This document shows positions 1 through 7,033 of a stretch of DNA of 7,033 nucleotides, one piece after another. Source of the DNA: an uncultured Lysobacter sp. Its GTDB lineage: Bacteria > Pseudomonadota > Gammaproteobacteria > Xanthomonadales > Xanthomonadaceae. Both the position numbers and the translations under genes were made by a program. The notes beneath the pieces were generated by a model that did no database searches, was not told the origin of the DNA, and saw only the letters and a list, made by a program, of their open reading frames with translations. The stretch is from assembly GCA_943913335.1 (NCBI GenBank), contig CALTXS010000048.1, positions 1-7,033 of the forward strand. The letters run 5' to 3'. How positions within the stretch are numbered: position 1 is the first letter of the stretch; every line of letters starts with the position of its first letter.

Positions 1-2221
1 GTTGTGTAGTTGTCATCAAATATTCCGCTTTCGACGTCTGATGGGATCAGATGCCCATCAAGAAGCGCTTTGAATGCCGTTTGGCCGTGAGTTTTAACAA
101 GACCGCTAAAGTACTTTGACGGCTTTGATTTTCCAAGGGATTGGTTTGATTGTGCGTCAATAAGCGTTCGATTAAGGATGCAATCAATCTTGATCGAATC
201 AATCTTCTTGGCCTTTAGATACGCCTTTGGAAATATGTGGTGATCATCGATTCTCTGGTTTTCTACGTTACCTGGATCGATCTTCTCTAACTTGTAGAAG
301 TCTTTCGGGCTATTAGAAACAGTCAATGCCATAAGCGCCAGGTATTTCGCTCCATTTTTTGGGGTGATCTTTTCTAAGTCCCGTGTGATATCAATACTAT
401 TGAAGTTCCTGACCACCTGGGGTGCAGGAGCGTTCTCTGCTATATGACGTGCCAGTTCTTTAAAGTCCCGCGCAACCTTGCTGACTGCGCCTTGGTCATA
501 TTCGGATGACAATGAGCAGCACCAGAACCACTTGATAAGTGCCTTTCTGCAGCGCCCTATTGAACGTGGAGTGCGCTCGGAGATTGCTAATACTGCTGCC
601 ATAGTAATTATCTGAGGCATATACGGTATCCATTTTTTGGAAAATATGCCGCAATCGTTCTTAAGTATCTCGAGCGCCTTATTGAGCCCATATATCGAAT
701 CGTTCCAGTACTCCTGAACCTGAGTCTTTGTTAACCGGAGAATGTCCGCCTTTGAGCAACTAGGTGTGGAGTTGTCCTTATTCTCCAGATAGCTGCTAAC
801 TAGTGCGATCACATGTAGCGCATAAACCGGATCGACCCCGTAAATTCCAACGAGGCCAGGAACCTCACTCCTTGCTTCATCCCATTTTTGTCTAAGCGTA
901 CGTGAGTCCTCGTCGTAGCACTTTGCAACCATCAAATCAAAGACGCTCAACCTTTGGCCGGAGCTATTAACAACCTCAAAGATTGCAGCGACAGCTTCGG
1001 GGCTGGTTTTCGGTTCAAGCATTATCCATGGGAAGTTATAGGTGCTAAAAATCTGAGAGAAACTGCTGACTAGTGCGCTCAACTCTCTTTGTAGATCTTT
1101 GCCTATCGTTTCAGTATCAGAGTTTATTGCGCTAATAAGCCAGCTTGTTGCATCTGCCGCACCGATTCCAAAGAATGCAGTAAGTGGAATGATGAGTTGT
1201 TGCGCCTGGTTTTCGAGGCAACTCAGGTCGTTTATTATTTCCGCATCTTTTCTTTTGTCGACTTTGAGCGTAATAAGTGCATCCAAAAATGTGCAGTCTG
1301 TATATAGCAGCTTCTTTAGGTCGATATAGTGCTTAAATTCCCCTTTCCCGAAGAAGGCCTGGTAAAGCGAAGTTAATCGTTGCTGGCCGTCAAGAATAAT
1401 CCCTCGTAGATTATTTCTATTGAGAGGGTTGGCGCCTGAAATTGGGCGCAGGCCAAAGTCCCAATTCGAGGCGCTGTCATTCAAAGACATCCCCAGCATC
1501 GCCCCAGACGGGTAGCCCTGCACTATGGAATCAAGCAACTGTCGAGTTTTTTCGACCCTCCAAACAAAAGAACGCTGAAATGCTGGTAGGACAAGGCTTG
1601 AGTTATCGATCTGCCTCAATAGCTCCACAATAGGTTTCTGTACAAAGTCTTGGGTTAATACCGGTTCTCGTATACGAAATCGCTTATCAGGAATTCTGTT
1701 GGGGATTAGCTCTATGGGCTGGTCCAATAGTGTTTCATCTCCGTCCACAATGGCACCTCTGTCAATTAGTTTGAACGTAAACGAGCTAGGGGAGCTTTCG
1801 TTTAAGTCGAATGTCTCTAGAGCCAGAATCCCGCAGTATTTGAATGGCTCTCGGCTTTGTGGTCTAAAAAACAGATGTATCTCATCGCCGGTCTCGAGTG
1901 ACCGGATTATGCGGTCTTCCGCGAAGTGATCCTGCGGACCCTCCCACCGCAATATGTTTTCCGAGAGATGGTCCCTGAATTGCGTCATTTCTAGATCCTT
2001 TCGCTCAGTAACGAAAAGCCAGATAAGATTTGAGTTGGCTGGTGTTACAACGCCGCGCCGGAGTCCATGTGGCCCACGATAACCCAACATTTTGGCTAAA
2101 TCATCGCGGCTATAACTTACTCCCAGGCGGAGGTCTATTAGTCCATGTTTGGGTTGGAGCGCTATATTACCCCTGGTTTTTTCCGGACTACGGCTGCGAT
2201 TAGAGGTAGGTGCGCCGCGCT

Positions 2222-2225
<4 letters not shown>
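1..2225 (-). CDS. GmrSD-like DUF262/DUF1524 (HNH) protein with N-terminal DUF3427-like module, C-terminus cut by window edge
   Basis: The frame is open from ATG at 2225 to the window edge, giving 741 residues with no stop or frameshift; typical relatives suggest only a few dozen residues are missing. Seen in order: a basic tail (1-20); a module at about 35-136 with YSRDDL (38-43), VTPANSN (60-66), VTERKD (72-77), RWEG (93-96) and IHLFFR (116-121), which I match to DUF3427; then DUF262 with [10 protein letters not shown] (213-222), [10 protein letters not shown] (279-288) and [13 protein letters not shown] (419-431); then DUF1524/HNH with [11 protein letters not shown] (660-670), NRTLI (685-689), N694 and PSKY (702-705). 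In GmrSD, SspE and BrxU, DUF262 binds or hydrolyses NTP and DUF1524 cuts DNA, usually against modified phage DNA. That role is inferred here. ATG 2225 is the only ATG, GTG or TTG start before the first conserved motif. No strong ribosome site precedes it, so it may rely on coupling to acs. Codon use and GC (mid-40s by eye) differ from acs, suggesting transfer. Confidence 0.92.
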
Positions 2226-4189
<1,964 letters not shown>

Positions 4190-4191
4190 GT

Positions 4192-5826
4192 TTAAGGCTC
4201 CGGTAGCAGACTATAGAATAAGCCATAAGCCGGTAGCTCTAATGTGAGCCCGTCGTCGGTCAGTGCACCGGCCGTGAGACCGTGGCCGTCCAGCGGCGAC
4301 AGACCCTTCGGCAGGTCAGACAAAGTCGCTGTAGTGCCCGACAGGTTGAACGCGCAGAACAGGGTCGAGCCCTCATGGGTACGCGTAAACGCCAGCACCG
4401 GCTCGGCGGTATCGAGCATGGTGATCGAGCCCAGGGTCAGCTCCGGCCTTGAAGCGCGCCATGCCGTAAAGCGGCGGAACCCGACCAGCACGCTGTCGGC
4501 ATGATGTTCCTGCGTGTCCACGCTCAGCTGCAGGTGGCGCGGATCGACGGGCAGCCACGGTTTGGAGCCGTTATCGGAGACCATGAAATCGCCATGCAGG
4601 GTGTTGGCCCACGGCATGGGAGTGCGGCATCCGTCGCGGCCCTTGAACGCCGGCCAGAAGGCAACGCCGAACGGATCCTGCAAGTCCTCAAAGGCGACAT
4701 CGGCCTCGGGCAGGCCCAGCTCCTGACCCTGATACACGCAGACCGAACCGCGCAGCGACAGCAGCATCGCGTTGAGCAGATTGGCGGCGTAGGGCGGGGC
4801 CTGATCGTGCAGCCAGCGGGTCATGACGCGTTGGACATCGTGATTGCTGATGGACCAGCACGGATAGCCATCGACCACGCGCGATTCAAAGGCACGCACG
4901 GTGTCGCGGATGTGCTGCACCGAGAACTCATCGGCGGCCAACTCAAACGAGTAGCCCATGTGCAGCTTGTCCGGGCCGCTGTACTCGGCCATGGTGGCGA
5001 GCGAGTCTTCGGAGTTGAGTTCGGCGACGGTGGTGATGCCTTCGTACTGATCGAACAGGGCACGCAGGCGCCGGATGAAGGGGATCATCTCGGGCTGGGT
5101 GTTGTTGTGATAGTGGTACTGGAAGGCGTACGGATTGTCGGGCGAGTAGCCGCGGCCGGTGCGCGCTTCGGGCGGTTTGGCAGGGTTGTCGCGCAGTTCA
5201 CGGTCGTGGAAGCAGAAGTTGAACGCATCGAGGCGGAAGCCATCGACACCCTTGTCCAGCCAGAACTTGACGTTGTCCAGCACCGCCTCCTGCACTTCCG
5301 GATTATGGAAGTTCAGATCGGGCTGATCGACCAGGAAGTTGTGCAGATAGTAATGCTTGCGACGGCTATCCCATTGCCAGGCATTGCCGCCGAAGATGGA
5401 GAGCCAGTTGTTGGGTGCGCTGCCATCGGGCTTGGCGTCGGCCCAGACGTACCAGTCGGACTTGGGGTTGTCCTGGCTTTGGCGCGACTGCGCAAACCAT
5501 TCGTGATCAATCGAGGTGTGCGAGAACACCTGATCAATAATGATGCGAAGGCCATGCCCGTGCGCCGACTCGATCAGCGCATCAAAGTCATCCATGCTGC
5601 CGAACATGGGATCAATGGCCCGGTAATCGGCAATGTCGTAGCCGAAATCACGCATGGGGGACTTGAAGAACGGGGAGATCCACAGCGCCTGCACGCCCAG
5701 CGATGCGAGGTACGGCATTTTGCCGATAATGCCCCGCAAGTCACCGATGCCATCGCTGTTGCTGTCCGCGAAACTGCGCGGATAGACCTGATAGATGACG
5801 GCCCCGCGCCACCATTCATGTTGCAT
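4192..5826 (-). CDS. GH13 alpha-glucosidase (oligo-1,6-/alpha-1,4-glucosidase type), cytoplasmic
   Basis: Hydrolyses short alpha-glucosides such as maltose or sucrose-like oligomers to glucose. The 544-residue product has the usual length and no signal peptide, so it should act in the cytoplasm on imported sugars. Seen: [15 protein letters not shown] (5-19), the metal-loop motif DSNSDGIGD (21-29), region I DQVFSH (98-103), region II GFRLD with nucleophile Asp200, region III VAEL with acid/base Glu269, and region IV SNHD with Asp330. A (beta/alpha)8 barrel is followed by a C-terminal beta domain (about 460-544). It resembles Halomonas HaG and xanthomonad alpha-glucosidases. Ala201 follows the nucleophile; Val there is typical of 1,6-specific enzymes, while Ala or Thr goes with 1,4 preference. 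The frame stays open upstream to 5925, but ATG 5826 fits the family N-terminus and has GGTGAG 4 nt ahead. First gene of the leftward cluster and divergent from the repressor. Exact substrate unknown. Confidence 0.94.
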   Translation of the reverse strand: MQHEWWRGAVIYQVYPRSFADSNSDGIGDLRGIIGKMPYLASLGVQALWISPFFKSPMRDFGYDIADYRAIDPMFGSMDDFDALIESAHGHGLRIIIDQVFSHTSIDHEWFAQSRQSQDNPKSDWYVWADAKPDGSAPNNWLSIFGGNAWQWDSRRKHYYLHNFLVDQPDLNFHNPEVQEAVLDNVKFWLDKGVDGFRLDAFNFCFHDRELRDNPAKPPEARTGRGYSPDNPYAFQYHYHNNTQPEMIPFIRRLRALFDQYEGITTVAELNSEDSLATMAEYSGPDKLHMGYSFELAADEFSVQHIRDTVRAFESRVVDGYPCWSISNHDVQRVMTRWLHDQAPPYAANLLNAMLLSLRGSVCVYQGQELGLPEADVAFEDLQDPFGVAFWPAFKGRDGCRTPMPWANTLHGDFMVSDNGSKPWLPVDPRHLQLSVDTQEHHADSVLVGFRRFTAWRASRPELTLGSITMLDTAEPVLAFTRTHEGSTLFCAFNLSGTTATLSDLPKGLSPLDGHGLTAGALTDDGLTLELPAYGLFYSLLPEP

Positions 5827-5931
5827 GTAACTCACCCGGTTTTGGTTTGAAACACTATAAGAGAGTCCCGCCGTGCAGCATGGCGTTGTGGAATCGTATT
5901 CAGCGCCAAGGCGTTGGCGTATCATGTGCGC
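5827..5931. promoter_or_regulatory. Divergent promoter region between alpha-glucosidase and LacI-type repressor
   Basis: This 105-bp gap separates two start codons facing away from each other, so it must hold the leftward promoter and probably the rightward one. On the minus strand a TATAGT at 5859-5854 could be a -10 box for the glucosidase, but I see no convincing -35 at 16-18 bp. On the plus strand TATAAG at 5856-5861 is also -10-like, again without a good -35. The glucosidase ribosome site GGTGAG lies at 5836-5831. No clear Shine-Dalgarno precedes the repressor ATG at 5932. Confidence 0.5.
5904..5919. promoter_or_regulatory. Candidate LacI-family operator (16-bp near-palindrome)
   Basis: CGCCAAGGCGTTGGCG has 6-bp arms (CGCCAA and TTGGCG) and only one mismatched symmetric pair next to its centre. 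It ends 12 bp before the repressor start codon, a place where binding would block the repressor's own transcription. Size and symmetry suit a LacI-type dimer. However, its centre is GC rather than the CG step usual in this family, and no second copy was seen in the gap. Binding by the neighbouring regulator is an inference. Confidence 0.35.
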
Positions 5932-6948
5932 ATGTCAAAGGGCAAAGTTACCTCATTCGACATCGCCTATCGGGCCGGTGTCTCTCAATCGACCGTGTCT
6001 CGCGCCATGAGCGGTTCGCCGCTGGTCTCGCAGGATACGCGTGAGCACATTCTGGCCATCGCCCGGGAGATGAACTACACGGTTGATAAGTCGGCGTCGA
6101 ACTTGCGTCGGCAGCATTCGGCCACGCTCGCGGTCCTCATTTTCGAGGATCCGACCATTGATGACTCGCTGATCAACCCGTTTTTCACCACCTTGCTTGG
6201 CGCCATCCTTAAGAGCGCCGGGCAGGCCAATTACGATGTGCTGGTCTCGTTCCAGCAGTTCAATACCGATTGGCACGCGGCGTACTTGGACAGCAACAAG
6301 GCGGACGGTCTGCTGCTGCTCGGTTACGGGGACTATGTGGCCTCGCAGGGTGTGCTCGAGCGCTTGGCCGAGAGCGGCACCAAGTTCGTGCGCTGGGGCA
6401 ATCTGCAGGGCAGCGGTGTCAGTATCGGTTCGGACAACCGTCAAGGTGGCTATACGGCGACCCGGCATCTGTTGCAGCGTGGTGCCAGGCGTATTGCGTT
6501 TATTGGCGATTGCAGCGAGCACAGCCCCGAGTTCCGGGAGCGCTATTTAGGCTATTGCGATGCCTTGGCCGAGTTCGGCATCGAGCCCGATCCGGCGCTG
6601 CAAGTCGGCGTGGCGGACAGCATGGAGGTCATGGGCGAGCGCGCAACGCAGCAACTGCTCGAGAGCGGTGCCCGTTTCGATGGCCTGTTCGCGGCCAGCG
6701 ACCTGTTGGCCATCGGCAGTATCTATGCGCTGCATTCGGCAGGCCGTTCGGTCCCTGACGATGTCGCGGTCGTCGGTTTCGATGACATGCCTGTGGCCCG
6801 TTATCACAACCCGCCGTTGACCACCGTGCATCAGGACACCAAGCGTGCCGGGCAGGTCATGGTCGAGGCCATTCTGGCTCTGATTAAGGGCGAGGCGGTG
6901 GAGTCGCAGCAGATGGCGAGCGAGCTAGTTGTGCGCTCCAGTGCGTAA
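5932..6948 (+). CDS. LacI/GalR-family transcriptional repressor
   Basis: A 338-residue DNA-binding regulator, the usual family length. The helix-turn-helix lies at about 7-26 (TSFDIAYRAGVSQSTVSRAM), followed by NYTVDKSASNLRRQHS (48-63), which contains the hinge helix with Leu58 as the likely minor-groove residue. The periplasmic-binding-protein-like effector domain runs from about 65 to 335 and includes FAASDLLAIGSIYAL (253-267) and the family signature VPDDVAVVGFDD (274-285). Its position, divergent from a glucosidase, suggests it represses that gene and binds a sugar or sugar phosphate; the effector cannot be read from sequence. ATG 5932 places the HTH at the usual distance from the N-terminus. 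In-frame TTG 5914 and GTG 5926 are alternatives, and AAGG at 5908-5911 is badly spaced for all of them. It ends with TAA, and no obvious hairpin terminator follows. Confidence 0.95.
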   Translation: MSKGKVTSFDIAYRAGVSQSTVSRAMSGSPLVSQDTREHILAIAREMNYTVDKSASNLRRQHSATLAVLIFEDPTIDDSLINPFFTTLLGAILKSAGQANYDVLVSFQQFNTDWHAAYLDSNKADGLLLLGYGDYVASQGVLERLAESGTKFVRWGNLQGSGVSIGSDNRQGGYTATRHLLQRGARRIAFIGDCSEHSPEFRERYLGYCDALAEFGIEPDPALQVGVADSMEVMGERATQQLLESGARFDGLFAASDLLAIGSIYALHSAGRSVPDDVAVVGFDDMPVARYHNPPLTTVHQDTKRAGQVMVEAILALIKGEAVESQQMASELVVRSSA

Positions 6949-6952
6949 GAGC

Positions 6953-7015
6953 GGGAAATGGGAAATGGGAAATGGTGAGTGGGAAATGGAAAATGGGAGT
7001 TGGAAACTGGTAGTT
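6953..7015 (+). repeat. Nine-unit heptamer tandem array, consensus GGGAAAT
   Basis: Starting 4 bp after the repressor stop codon, 63 bp divide into exactly nine 7-bp units with no break in phase: GGGAAAT three times, GGTGAGT, GGGAAAT, GGAAAAT, GGGAGTT, GGAAACT and GGTAGTT. Every unit starts with GG and ends with T, and divergence rises to the right. The strand is strongly purine-biased. I recall similar short G-rich arrays between genes in some Xanthomonadales, but cannot confirm kinship. The remaining 18 bp to the window end show nothing recognisable. Confidence 0.85.
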
Positions 7016-7033
7016 GCCGCGACTGTGCGTGTG

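Noticed and set aside
1099..1929. Short plus-strand open frames opposite the DUF262 gene (1099-1329, 1442-1633, 1699-1929)
   Set aside because: All lie antisense to conserved DUF262 motifs and have no domain or ribosome site worth calling.
4501..5850. Long plus-strand open frame (449 codons) opposite the alpha-glucosidase
   Set aside because: It is antisense to a gene with all catalytic motifs, is rich in Gly, Val, Ala and Ile typical of GC-rich mirror frames, and matches no family I know.
5845..5853. GTTTGAAAC inverted repeat next to the glucosidase -10-like box as an operator
   Set aside because: Arms of only 4 bp around a single base are expected by chance in an AT-rich stretch; it lacks the even centre usual for LacI-family sites.
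5891..5901. GAAT-CGT-ATTC inverted repeat upstream of the repressor
   Set aside because: Four-base arms with a three-base spacer are too weak to separate from chance.
5827..5925. N-terminal extension of the alpha-glucosidase (33 more codons)
   Set aside because: The extension has no homology to family N-termini, while ATG 5826 has a well-placed GGTGAG and the expected [15 protein letters not shown] start.

Overview
The window looks like part of a GC-rich gammaproteobacterial chromosome. Its acetyl-CoA synthetase and family-13 alpha-glucosidase resemble those I know from Gammaproteobacteria (Halomonas- or Xanthomonadales-like). This assignment comes from remembered family sequences, so it is moderate at best. 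No RNA gene, CRISPR array, transposase or integrase was seen.

Layout, right to left. A LacI/GalR-family repressor gene (5932-6948, +) is followed by a 63-bp run of nine degenerate heptamers (6953-7015). A 105-bp divergent intergenic region (5827-5931) holds a 16-bp near-palindrome that may be the operator. Three genes then run leftwards on the minus strand with almost no space between them. They are a GH13 alpha-glucosidase (4192-5826), acetyl-CoA synthetase acs (2222-4189, 2 bp after the glucosidase) and a large DUF262/DUF1524 protein. The last begins at 2225, overlaps the acs stop by 4 bp (ATGA), and leaves the window at position 1 with its C-terminus missing.

How the genes may work together. 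The repressor and the divergent glucosidase make an ordinary sugar-utilisation pair: the enzyme releases glucose from short alpha-glucosides in the cytoplasm and the repressor probably senses a sugar. The acs gene probably shares the glucosidase transcript, which would place acetate activation under a carbohydrate regulator. The third gene does not fit that theme. It encodes a GmrSD/SspE/BrxU-like protein with a DGQQR nucleotide-binding motif and an HNH nuclease motif, preceded by an N-terminal module that looks like DUF3427. It is also clearly AT-richer than the metabolic genes, with many AGA, ATA and CTA codons. I read it as a horizontally acquired modification-dependent (type IV-like) anti-phage nuclease. 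The composition changes close to the acs stop codon, so this junction is probably the edge of an accessory or defence insertion continuing beyond the left end.

The most notable points are the sensor-like domain fused in front of DUF262-DUF1524, its start-stop overlap with a housekeeping gene, and the heptamer array after the repressor.
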